From Phallusia mammillata (Eukaryota > Chordata > Ascidiacea > Phlebobranchia > Ascidiidae), in assembly GCA_003260075.1 (NCBI GenBank), contig QLIY01000720.1:1-64000 (forward strand): a stretch of DNA of 64,000 bases, in the 5' to 3' direction. The translations under genes and the position numbers were made by a program. Below the pieces are notes generated by a model. The model had not been told where the DNA came from. It was given only the letters and a program-made list of their open reading frames with translations, and searched no databases. This document shows positions 44,501-57,800 of the stretch, piece after piece. Numbering within the stretch: the first letter of the stretch is position 1; each line of letters opens with the position of its first letter.

Positions 44501-47500
44501 TGCAAAAGTGATTGAGTTGTCACCGCCACCGCATTTACTCCCAAGGGCAACGATGGTGACGAGGAAATTAGAGCTTAACCTCATGTGATTCAACAGAAGT
44601 CTTTGAGGCACTTCCATATGTTTAAACCCACTAGTAAAGATCTGGTGTTATATTATGTGCATAGATGGACAGGTTCACCCATGTCCCTTATTTAATGCCA
44701 GTATATTCAAATTCAATAACCAACAATCTGATTGACGTCCGCCTTTACCCTATAGTCGATGGTACACTTGGAATACAACATACATCGCCTTGTATCCTGG
44801 CGTTGTCTTCGAAAGTTTCCTTTCAGTTGAACGTTTTTACGGTGCTCCCAAACTTTCCCTCCGTTGATTCTTTTTTGTCTGATTTTTGCTTTGTTGTGAA
44901 GTCCAGTGGCACGTAAACGGAAACGCGAGTTAGGTTGTTTGGGACATGGGCTGTCGCATTTATTTCACACCCTTGTATGAGTCAATGGTGTAAAAACATA
45001 TACTACAAACAGCACATTTGTACATTTGTTTATGTGTTGTTTTCCCCTGAGTGTGATCTTGGGATGCATTTCGCGTCGTTTCATACGTTTCTGTTGCCAG
45101 ATAGTGCTGACTGAGCTCATCACATTTGTATGAGCAACTCTTGAAAGCTGCCCTTCGCAACCACGTATTGATGTTAAATCGGGAATGACGTCGGTTGCCC
45201 CACTTGCGGTCAAAATGGTCTTGCCGGACGGTTCGCCTGTTTACAACGTCATTGGTGGGCCCCAACGTGTGCGCTTCATTGATGAAGTATGGAAATTATT
45301 TCAACGCTTGCTGTCGCAGCGTCGACGACCGGCTGTAACGCCATGCTAATGCTGGCAACAGAACGACTGCGCCATTTCCTGTTCAACCAACAGTCGCGGT
45401 TTTTGGCAGCAGTTTCACGGCGCCTTCATATTTTTTCCTTCTAATTTCGAATGCCAACGACGGAGTTGGCGATCTTCGTTTTTCATTTCGTTAGTTTGGG
45501 CGCTGGGATTTTCACGAGCAAAGATTCTTTTGTTTTGCGGGCTGTGTACGTGCGAAATAGCTGACGTCACTACTGATCTATTCCGTGCCGTTTAAACTCA
45601 AACCGATTACACAAAGAAACTCAACCGTCCAGTCGGCGATCAGAACGCGACGGTACAAGCTCAAAATGCAACCTAAGTAGCCGTACCGCACTTTGTCGTA
45701 TTGAAACGACAACTTCAATGCGTGAAACGGAACACCCGCTCGGAGCCCGTTAAATAGGCTCCGTGATCGGATGTCGAATGATTAAAGGAAGCTCGAAGCC
45801 GATGTACAATACACACAAACACGGCAACGGGGATCTATTTGTTTCCCGAAAGTTCTCAGGCCTTACAAACGCCGCTAAGTGGGACTGTTCATTTGTATCT
45901 GCGTCAGATGCTTTAACATTGAATGTAGTCGGTTTCCTATGTCCCAAACTCGACCCATTCATAACGCTTCATGGAGAGCGCTGCTAATGGAACTTGAACC
46001 ATTTCTTGTGTCAGTTTTAACAAACAAAAGCTTGGGTTTTTAATTAACGCCCTCGCTAAAATACGTGTGTCGTTACCTTGGGAACTTTAATGTTGAAAGA
46101 AACCCACTTCCATTGGATCGTTGCTTAGTTCGTTGAAACGGTTGCTTGGCGTCTCGCTGGCCCCAAATCCACTGGACACCGGCCTAACCACAGTTTGTCC
46201 GACAACACAACGCTAAGGTCGACGACGTGCCGTTGTGCCACGCACGCCCCATTCCACACAAAGTGTGAAGTGGGTTTTTCTTGCCGAGGCATTAAACCTG
46301 TTATTCAAGTGGGCACTTCGCGCAGGCTTCCGAGCTTTGAACGCGTTCGTTTTTAAACCCTTTGACCGCCCACACGCAGCTGGCTGGTTGTCCACTGCGC
46401 ACCCAGCAAACATCGGTCAGCCACAAACAAAGGGAAGGCATTCCATCCCCAGCGCTCGTGACATGATAAACCTGGTATTGAATGACTATGTTGAGCAACT
46501 CGCTATGGTTTTCGCGTTCAGGTAACTGACCTCTCCACCGGTCGAGCAACAGTAGAAAGCAGAGCTGGATTGTTTACGAGCCTTTGCCGTTTGTCCTCTC
46601 CCGTTGTTGCGCCCGCTTGTTTGCCTTGCGCTGTCATTTCCTCCGTGCCTCCGCGAAAAATTCGCCGAAATATGGTTTCTGTTAATTGCGGGACCATTTT
46701 CGTTTTCAATTTCCTTCATATCATGAATAAATGATCACCCATAAGGCTGGCACAGTACGGCAGATTGTGCACTCCGACCCTTTTCAAGGTTCTTTGACAA
46801 ACGGGCTTTTCGCATTAGTCATGTGGAAAACACCTACCTTGATAATGGGAATATAATTCTGTGTAATTTGTTTTCGACCTTTTTCTCTAAAGTCCAGTGC
46901 TCGCGGTGCCCTATTGATCGCTCGACTGAGTCATAGTGACCCTTGTTGCCCCACCCACATGCGCTTATCTCGTTGGCCTGCGGCTAGTTTCGTTGGTTTA
47001 AACAGGCAACCCCGCGCCTCCGGGCCACTGTCTTTATACAAGGGCGCGAGGGAGCGCGCGCAATCGCTCGTGCTACGGAAACATGACCAAGGTCAATACT
47101 TACCGCGCGCGCTCTCTCTCCATGCGTGGTTAAGCATTGATGGGTGAGTGACCGCCCTGAGGCCGTTTGCTGTTCGCGAAAACAACTGCCTTTGGTGGCT
47201 TGCGGGCGCCCCACGTGGAATTGTACATGCCGTGTAGCTTCGCACATCGATCCCTTGTTTTCGAGTGCGGGCTTGCCCTGACGCGGCCATGACGTTGTTT
47301 ACGTCAAAGACTTTTTTCTTCTCATGTTTCTGGCCCTTGTATGCGTTGGCCTTAGTCACATGTTTGTCGAAAAAAATGTGTGTTTCGCTGGCGCGGGGGT
47401 ACGCTCGTCGCTAATTGTTGTCCGACTATTCGGTGGCGGCCACAGCCAGCGCAGGCACTTTGGTTTTGTCACTAATGTGGTGAGCAAAGGTTAAGGTGCA

Positions 47501-48707
47501 TCGCGATGCAAGAAAAGCGGGGACCGGTTCAAAAGGTGATGCCCACAGGCGAAAGTCTTTAGTGGCAATAAATTATTTACAACTGTGAGTGAAGCTGGAA
47601 TGGTTTTAATTTACGCCCACGACATTTTCGAAATTCGTGATGGAAATCACTTTAATTTGAAATTAGCATTATTGCAAATGTAACGTCAAGAAAGAAAAAG
47701 TGTTGTTTAACAAAAGTCAGCTATTCAAAATAAGAGAGGAATTGAAATTGCTTTTCAAATGAGAACAAAATTGTCCTAAAACAAATGTTCACGGTTTCGG
47801 CAGTGTATTGTACAGTTCAATGTGTATCGTGTGGGCGTTTACCCCACGTGTATATCAGTGCTTGTGTGTTACGGGGAATTTAGTTGTTTAGGTCGCTGAA
47901 AGTGTGAAAAATGTGACAAAACAAATTGCTGTTTAAACTGATGAGTGTCGCCAAAGAACTAGATGTTTGTTGATGTACATTTGAGAGCGTGTGCTGAAGC
48001 ACATTGTAAAATATATTCAAGCTTGTCCATGGCTATAATAGCCTACGTGTCTATGACTTATCGAAACTTCTATTCTTAGTTCATCTACGAGGGCAAGCAC
48101 TCAAATATCGGTCGCAGTCTTCGTGTTTGACCGTACGCTCAAGTAAACTGAATGTCGCCAAATGGTAACGTTTATCTTCCGTTAAATGCATTTACATATT
48201 TTGCATTTTTTCGTCCCTTTGGATTTTGTTTTCGCTACTACGAGGTATGCTACATGATAAATTTAGGCCTACAAACTTGCGAATATGCGTTATATGAACT
48301 ATAAAACATATGAGATCGCTTTACTTAGAATTTCGGTTCGTATTTTGGTACAATGCTTTCTATGATTAAGTAAATGTCGCAGTTCTGGATTTACCATGGC
48401 TATGCGATTTCAAAAAAAAATGTTAAACCACTGCCAAAAGTGTGCAATAAGAGTCAGAAGTTAGCGCAGCCTTCTGATGAAATGAAAACTCGGCTTTAGA
48501 ACGACTTCCAACCCATTTGCTTGAATATCCAAAAAATATCGACCGCATTCGCTACAAAAAGCACCCCGCCTGGCGTAACACGGAAAGGAGGCACTCTGAA
48601 ACGCGTAGTAAGTTCACAAATGCGACCTAGATATTCGGCCTCGGGCAGGTGCTCGTGTCCCACTTACGGTAGGTTCGACCGAGTTCGCGATGAATTGAGG
48701 CGTTCCA

Positions 48708-48764
<57 letters not shown>

Positions 48765-51700
48765 TGTCTGAGTCACGACGGGAGGATGTAATCCCACATC
48801 GTTGGCGATCCCGCCGTAACTAGAGCGAGGCCGATCATCATGAAGCCAATTCCTTTTAGGTCGCTCCATTATTTTGCCCCTTTAATTTGCGTTACTTGTT
48901 TAGGTCCTAAGTCAAGTATCTATGCAGAAAACATACATATTTTGTATCACATACAATTTGTCTTTAGTGTATTGATTTCCAAGCATTGCTTCGTAAGCGT
49001 ACTCATGAACGCTGTTAGTTGGTTCTACTATCACATCACGTCTGCAACCTATCACATAGTATGACTTTGTATGTAAAATCCGGTGATGCAAAGTTATGTC
49101 GTGGTGCTGCTTGTAAAACAAACATTGATGCAGAATGCATATCGCTAGCCTTTTTAACTCAGAAGACACGTTTTAATCAAATGGACCTAAATGCAATGTG
49201 TTTTTCTATGCCAAGAAACGTTTTGCGATCACCAAGGTTTCATTTCCAAAATCAGTCTGACATAAAAAGGCGGCACTTCGCGTCAATTCACAAAATCGCG
49301 TTACTCAGAACTCAATTAGTGCGCGTCGGCTAACGAAGCGTAAGCCGCGTGTCAGCGCGACATCCAACGGCTTTCCCGTCTCTTCAACCACCGTCCGTGA
49401 CTGGCGTGTCATGCGGGTTCAACCGGCGGCTCCTGGCCGAGTTAATTCCCAACTGGACATCGGCTGCGCACGCTGTCGTTCCAAGGGCCGGACTGCCCTT
49501 CCGCCGTCCCATGGAAGTGGCGGGTTCACAGAGGTCCGCTGGCCGCCGCGATTTGCTTCCAGAAAACAAACACGAAAACCGACGGGCGCACTCGAAAAGT
49601 GTGTCACTCGCGCACTAGCCCTTCGGTTTCCCGAAGCACGGTCGTCTGAGCCCCTTTCACGAACGGCGCCCGGCGACCGACGATCAGGGCCTGTTACGAG
49701 GTGACGTCATACGCTTGCGGATCCACCATTTTGCTTTCATGTTTTCCGACAACGAAAGATTTAAGGCGTCACGTTATGCGTGAGTCAGCGGCCTAAAAAT
49801 GTCTGGAATGATTCCATGTGCACTTGAATCAGCGTATAAGGCGTCACACCGAAGCTGTTGACTCGAAGTTAAAAGTTTTCCATCTATGGAGCGCAAACGC
49901 TATTCTATGGCGGTGTCCGATAACCGCAACCGGCCATTGTGTATTTGCGCCATTAAGCTTAACTTACAAACTCGCATTGTGCCTTGCCTCGTGTTTTGCT
50001 CCTGGTACCAGGATTAAGTGCTTACGTTGGTCTACTAGACATTTCCTTTATTCTTGGTAGCGCTGTTAGTTTTTTGAGCGTAAAAGTCGTGAGAGAAAAT
50101 GTACAAATTGAAAAACAGGTTTGTGTTTCTTTGTCTCGACGCTGTTTTTGAACGGCTGCTCGCTTAAAAGTATTCTAACCCTTGTTCTCTTCTTCGATTT
50201 GTTCTTTGGAATATGCAGACGTTAAATTCATGAATGACGAAAACATGCCGTTAGCTCTGATCCAAAACTGTGTACATGGTGTTGACCTGCTAAATAGTTT
50301 CGATAAACGTGGTCTTGGTAAAATAGGACATACAAATGACATACAAATAAAAAACTCAAATTTACGTCCCCCCCCCCCTAAATAGTTTCGATAAACGTGG
50401 TCTTGGTAAAATAGGACATACAAATAAAAAACTCAAATTTACGGTAAAAAAACTACTAAAAAAACAAAAAACAAATGGGTTGTAGACTTGACACGGCGCC
50501 ATGTTATTTTGCTTTGCATAAACCTTAATGTTCAGAACTCTTCACTGAGCTGGGCATGGTTTACAAATTAATTGCGACAGCTAATTTCTAATTGCCTTCT
50601 CGCTAATGACGTTGTGATTTAATACATTCACTATGACTATAACAGTTGCGTAAACGGATGTAGCCTGTTGATGATATTGCAGTGGACGCACAGTACGATT
50701 ATTATACCCGTATGTGTGGCTGATTGCATCGCATTTACTATAGCTCAAACTACGCTATCTTGTTTAATGGTTGACCAGCGTTGTTCAAACAAACGAGCCC
50801 AAATGTGAATGGTCGACTTCTGTTAAAAGCGCAATAGTTAAAATTGATGCATCACGCCTAGTGTTGGCGCTAACAAATACATTGAAAACGGTTTCAATAT
50901 TATGTCATTGTTACAAACCAACATGGTAAGATTTTGTAGTGTACGTTTGTATTTTGATAAAACCTTTAGTTTCTTCTCTATTTTTTTGATTTCTTTTATT
51001 GGCTTTTGAAGTATTTGTTATCATTACAAAACAAAAATATTCTCTTTTGCAAGGCTGTGTTTTTTATTCAAAGATGATGTGATATGTTTTTTTTGTGGAA
51101 TGATGTTACGACACACTAAAAATGTGACCAACATTCCACGTTGCTCGAAGTCATGCGAAATCTGTCGCCATTTTGTTGTCTCCGGCACCGTATTGTGTCT
51201 ACCAACCACAATGCCCATTTCAGCGGGGTGGCGCAAGAGGGTCACTTTTACTCGTATTTGTAGAGCAGTTAGGCGCTAAAAGCTTTGCTGTTTTGTTTTA
51301 AATTGACAGTCAATCCCACTTCTTGACTAAAGTTCGGAAATAAAGATTTGAAACCTTTCAAGCCTAAAAATGGTGAACCGGTTCAATGCGCTTCATATGT
51401 ATTTAACTTCACCTGCTCGATAAAAAATGGCGCACTGTAAGATGGAAAGATTACCCGGTTTGAAATTTCGTATGCCGAGTCGCTGTTAACGTGCTCTGTG
51501 AGTTGTTTCGTGCAGATAACTATGTAATGTTTGCGGCCTTTGGTCAGCGACTGCTTGCTCCATACATCAAAGTGACTCACGCTCCTCGCTGCGAGTGACG
51601 AAACCACGTTGTAGGGACGAATATCTATGACAGGCATCCGTCATCGTTGACGCTTCGATGTCATGCAAAGTGACGTATCATACCCCGGTTATCTGGGTTC

Positions 51701-54700
51701 GACCAAATCCGCTCGCAAACTTTGCTGCAACCCGATGATCTCTCGATGCAAACACTGTACCTCCCGATTTGGGGCTTTCCCTTATTTTGCAAAAGCTTTT
51801 CTTTTTGTTGTGGCAAAATGATAAACAATCGAGTTGAGATTTATGAGTTGGGTCGGATTTCTCAGTTAGATTTTGGGCGAGGTTCGGTCTTAAGTTTAAA
51901 TGCAACAGGCTTGATTCAAGCCGGACTTTACATTCGATCTCATTTGTGCAGCAAGTTCACCAACTCTCGGGCCTAATCAGGGCTTTGTTTCATAAGAAAG
52001 GGTTTGGATAGGGCTTCTAGTTTTCCAGTTCCTGCCAACCAACTTGTAATGCTGATTTCTCATGAAACATTGCGGATGTGAACCTTTTCAATCACACAAC
52101 ATTTGCATGTTTCTTAATTCCAAACACCATAACAGGCATTCGTCAACGGATGAATATTCGTCCCACACACCACCAAGCTCAATTTAGCGCTCCCGCAATG
52201 GCACCTGAAACAAGATGTCACTCTGGGTTTGTTCTGCGAGCAATAAACACCGAACTTGTTTTGAACCGACGCTCTATTGCAACACCGTGCCTGTATATAA
52301 CGGAAACTGGTGGTTGTGAGTCATGGCAACGAAATAACAAACCACAAATATCTATACCCCATGGCATTAAATTCCGTCCCACACATCACATAGGAAGCCG
52401 GAGTTCGGTGGTTTTTCGAGAAGTTATCGAAGGATATTTTCCGTCGTAAAGGATGGAAGTGGCGTATTTCCGTCAGCCTTACATGTTGATATAGCTGAGT
52501 TGCGCATGCCTCTGCCACAGCTTCAATGTCGTGTTTAGTTTGCCAGGGTGGCGCTTTTGCCGCACAATTGGGCTTCTTTTAACATGTTTGCTTTTGGTTG
52601 TTAACCATGGCGTCATGTTGTCATGTCATATAGAACTCTATTTTGTGATACAACCTGTATTGTAAAATGTTATGTGCAAAAAATGTTCATTTTATGCTTA
52701 AAGCACCAAATAACATTTAGTTTTGTAAATCTGGACGAAATTTCTACAAGCTTCAAACAAAAGCTAAGTCACACAAGGTCATTTTCGGACATTAAGACGT
52801 CTTTGACTTTACGTTGCTTCGCAAACCTGACCCTAATCTTCAAGCATGGCCAATTTGTGTATTGTGGTACTTGCCATGCGCGAAATTGTGAATTCAACGC
52901 CTCTTCGCTCGTTTATCGAGGCCACTTCTCTTGTCAGTTATGGAAGACGATGACTGTTCTCCGATGTTCACGGTTACGACTTAACCTAATTCTTCGGGTT
53001 TTCATCGATCATTGTTTCTTCCAAACTAAACACCAAGAAAAGCACCTTCTCTGGGTTTTTTAAAGTGCCAATCCACGAAGAGGGCGTGTAGTCCATATGG
53101 TGAATAACTGGAGACAAATGCTTTGACATAATAATAGTTTATGAACAAACATGTCAATATACGTGGAAAATGCATACAATGCGTAGAAATTCGGACAAGG
53201 CAATATTTAGAGGAAATAGGCAATTTGACAGATGCTCGAACACAATGATATTAGCTGACATAGACTGGTTCGAGTTTCCCTTTGCACAACATTGTGATGA
53301 TGTTTTACATGTCAGTGTGCCTGTTTTTAGGTGTATAGTGCAGTAATACTGTGGTCATTAAATTTGAAATCAGAAGCGTTTGTTTTTGGGCAAGTGGACA
53401 TAGGTTTTTTTGTCCACAATAAGGCGATCCCTTGGATCATGAATCATCAGTCGTTTTTTTCCTCTGTGTCGACAAACTGCGCGGCCTTATTTCGTTTCCG
53501 GACTGCCACAGCATCATCTTTCACGTTGATGTAATTCCTTTATTCAACGCGCTGTGCCGGCATGCACAGGCAAGATTAAGTCCCAGACATATGGTTGTAG
53601 AACTTATGCTTATATATCTTATTAGAGACGAAACTTTGACGCAAAACTGTTAGGTACAAAAACGTTGTTTACCAGGGTTGGAATTTGTGTTGTGAAGTTT
53701 GAGGAAGTTGAACAGCAACATAATTTTATTGATACCGAAAAACTGAATAATACGCAGTTACAGTGGCGTACTGAAATTAAGAAGTAAATGAAAAAGTAAA
53801 TACTTTTTAAAATCAAGTCTCTTTGAATTGGAATGATCCGCCAGGTGGCGCCAGTCTGTCGGTTTTGCGTTGTTTCGTAGTATTCGCTTTCTTTACTTCG
53901 ACTTTTGTTTAATAATACGTGTTTTATTGATCCGGCCGTCGTTTAATGTCAAGTCGTAAAAACCAAACAGAATTCGTAGGGTTAAACATTTTGCCCCAAG
54001 CAACAGAATTCGCGCGCGAGCTGCATTGTCTCACCAAAAGCCGCCCATTAGTTGCTAGTTTATTTCCATTAAGAGGTACCATCATGCATTGTGTGTGTGC
54101 GATCATTGAAAAAAACGGTCCGCGTGCAACCATCAAACTGTGGCTTTCTATTGTGCGCATTATAATTGTCTTCGGTGAAGTGAAAAGTCCTTATTTGCCC
54201 CAACGCAATGTGGATTTACAACTCCGACATTTGCCGCGTGTTTGCAATGCAAGTTGCTTGAAATTGTTATGTACAAATACCTTATCAAATCGAAGAAGTG
54301 TGTAATATCAGGTATAACGTAAACTCGAGTTTCAGCGAAAGCTTCAACCTAATAGTCGTGAAAAGTCACAAGTATTTAACGTGAAACACGTAACCCTTAT
54401 AATTGTCTTGATTTCGTGGATGCCTTTTCCGAAAGATGGAGATTTTTTTTTATCGCAGCATGATAACCGGCATATGTTGGTTCGATTTCGAGCAGTTATG
54501 CTGCACAAAGCCGACTGCAGGTCACTGCGGAGCGAAAGGCAACAAGAAAGAAACTAAACGAGAGACGCAGGCTGTGCGTGGAGGTGACAACGGCTTCCGC
54601 CCAGCTTATGGCAGTGTTCCACGCACTGATCAAGCTTGCGCTTCTTTCTGTCAGCCACCAAATGCATCTTGCTTCGACAGGCTTACATGCATTTGGTGCC

Positions 54701-54775
54701 AACTCTTGCAGCAGGGACAGGTGAAAAAAGATTTAGTGGCTCTGATGGCGGCAGAGACATTGGACCGCGTTGGGC

Positions 54776-54832
<57 letters not shown>

Positions 54833-57800
54833 TCGGGTGCTGCCTGGTTTGGGAATTCGCACAAACAATAGACTGCCCTTGCCCGGCGGCAATGAAGCTG
54901 TTATCAATCTGTAGCGTGGAAAAAAGGTATTCGATGTTGGGATTGAATGTGACTTGTTATCCAAGCTGGGTGCAGTGCATGGGTGGACGCGAGTCAGTGT
55001 CACAACGTTATCGTTGCGTATTAGTAATTCTGCACAGGAAGCGCAGACGTGAGTCGTTGGTAAGGGTCCGTGCACCCGCGCGCTGTTCGTTTACAACGAT
55101 TAAACAAAACGTCGCTGTCACGACTTCTTACGCTGCGGTGACGCGCACGAGTCCTCTGTTAATGACAAACAATTAGCGCGGGTTGCCCTGCATGCGGGTC
55201 AGCGCAACTGTCCGATCCTGTGGTCAGTTGATCGAAGAACGCGTATGTGACCAGGACGCTTATTGTTTAGCCAGCCTTAGTTGAAGTGCATCGAAATGTA
55301 CCACAGTTAATACAGCTCGTTTGCTTGCTAGATCTGTAAAAAATGTATAATAGATCTGTTTTGTTCCTTCTGAACGTGGTCATGCGAAGACATGCCCTTT
55401 TCAATATTGTTTTCGTTTCTACAGGTATATAGTGTGTGTGTTTTTCGCAATAGCAAAGTGCCTGTCATTGAAAAAAGAAAGTCAAGTGCGCTTTGCAGCA
55501 CATAGAATGAGTTTAGACTTAAGCCGGCACAGAATGGAAGGTATCAGCGGTCTTTCGCTTATGTCACAGCCACAACGTTCCTTTCTGGACAAAATTATGA
55601 AGAATCAAGACTCTATGCCTGACATTGCAATGAGCATGTCCAATATGCAAAGCAATCCTGGGCTGCCGCACCTGATGCGGGGCGGACTTGGTATGCCCAA
55701 TCTGAGCAACCTTAAGGGTTATGGCTCGCCGTATGTGTTTGTTCCAAGCTCAAATGATGGCTTGTCACCCAAATCCCCACCGAATCAGATTTACGATTCC
55801 GAACGAAAAGGTAGGTCCGAAAAGTACCCGAGTTGTAAGGCATGATATTTTTAGGATATTAATATTGAAGTTGTGAATATCTTGTTTTCGTGTACGTAAT
55901 GTCAGGCGATTGGTATATGAAAGGTGATCGTGTAGTACTCGGTATATGTTGCGGGGAAAGGTTTCCTGACATTATGAATTTCGATGAAAACACATCGTGA
56001 CCACCGGACATTGTTTCTACAAAACCGCGGCGGTTACATTTTACAATGATGCTAACGTAAACATGTACCCAGTTAGTATTGGATACGTTTTGCATTGTCA
56101 TTTTACAGCGGGTCACGGCTAGGGTTTGATGACATTTAACGTATCTTAGTCACTAGCCCCTTTGTTAATTCATACCTTGATGCAAGCAACCTAAAGCCCA
56201 GTAGATTTGTTTTGAGGCGGAGGACAGCTCCTTGTAAGGCGGCGTTGGGCATTGTGGTCACGAGACCCAGTATTTCACCATTTTTTAACCAATTGAATGC
56301 CTAATGTGTCAGGTTCGTGTTGGCGTTGGGCAAGTCCGACAACGTCACACGGGACGCTGACGTCACTTCCGCCGCACGAACACGTAACCGCCCACATATC
56401 GGCTCTCGGTTGTTTGTTCACCGGCTGCTGTTGTGTTTTGAAAACTCGCGGACCGTTTTGAACTCGGTCGGATAAAGGTGGTTTACGCACGCAGGCACAG
56501 GGGGGACTCTCCGATTCGGCAGAGCTGTAAAAATTATCGCTGCATCCACCACCCGCTCCACATCCTGCCTCTCTTCAAACATACTCGACGTCAATAACAA
56601 ACTAGAAAAAATTGAGCATTGTGCGATTAATTGGGGCCATAATCACCACCCTTCTCCGGTGTATCTTATATTGTTTGCGAATCACACCAGCCAACTTCAG
56701 ACAAAGGGCAACAATTATACCGTGGTACATTGGACAACGACTTAATTTTTGCACCGTGCACTATTTGGGTCGATTGTCGTGTTGTGGTAGGCTATTTTTG
56801 TTTTAGTATAGGTTTGTTAATGGAAAAAATACAGCATTTTATACTCTATATTTATCCCACGGTTGGCGGCGCAAGGTTAACAAGCTTATAGCAGTCAATT
56901 AGATACTTTATATTTTTCGCAGTTTAAACCCACAATGACCCGCATTTTGGTTAGCACATGCTCGTTATCAAACACGTCTGTTGATGATGCGTCAAAATAT
57001 TTTTGCTATGTAACTTATAGCTGTGGATTGTTGCTGGTCCCTTCTTGGTAAGTGTTGGCATTCGCTAGCATATGTTGACGCACATGGCGTGGACATAAGC
57101 CAATATCATTGACGCGTCGCGCTTCGAATCTTCGTGCCTGAGCTTCATGGGCGCAAGGGTCAGACTTCGGCCGGTAGTGACGTCACTGTGCCAATGCATC
57201 TCTTATTTGACTTTGGTCTCGTTTTCATTTGAATTTTGAAAGATAACAGGTCATTCGAAAGTGATCTTTTAGTGTTTGTGACCGCGGAGCTTTATTGGAA
57301 AAAATACGGTTCAAACCGCTGCATAAAAAATACATTTACGTCAACAATGTGTTGTAGTTAGCCAAGATCTACAAAGTCTAGTTCTTGTTTTCTGAACTAC
57401 CTTGTAAATGAAACCGCCTTTCAATGTAAGGAAGTGATCCTGGGATCATTGTCGTGACTAACCTCTTGCTTTCATATCACTTGTTTTTCGCCACGTACCA
57501 ATTTCCGGGAAATCCCACTAATCAACGGCGCTTGTGTATTTTCGGTGCAAACGTGCATGCGGAAACTAAAGGTATCAGGCGAGGGCGAAGACAAGACATG
57601 AAATGTCTTGTACAAAATGATATGTGTTTGAGCTGAAAGCAGCTTTTGTGCCACATGTAGCCACACAATTAGCATACATTTCAAACAACTAATCGATCCT
57701 TGTGATAGTTTCAACACCATGTCAATCAAACACAGAATTACAAAACAAATTTATTAGCTCATAATGTACCCTATTTTACCACCAGTGAAGCCTATTGCCC

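Larger units (their letters stand above)
42407..55498. other. long putative NR6A1 intron, partly GC-rich
   Basis: About 13 kb without a convincing gene. Segments near 43.2-47.5 kb and 49.3-49.8 kb are visibly richer in G, C and CpG than the surrounding AT-rich DNA and so contain many chance open frames. It also holds C runs at 48709, 50368 and 54777, a duplication at 50290-50443, an inverted repeat at 47048-47120 and a possible zinc-finger relic at 44960-45265. If the two upstream exons are wrong, this is intergenic 5' flank of NR6A1. Confidence 0.5.

Noticed and set aside
46200..47360. Several 60-96 codon frames on both strands
   Set aside because: Expected by chance in GC-rich DNA; they overlap in many frames and none has a motif or start context.
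48521..48823. 100-codon frame with polyproline, and antisense polyglycine frame
   Set aside because: Same artefact at the other 55-C run.
54436..55176. 246-codon frame with a long polyproline stretch, and its polyglycine antisense
   Set aside because: It exists only because a 55-C run stays open in all frames; flanking parts have no family resemblance or splice context.
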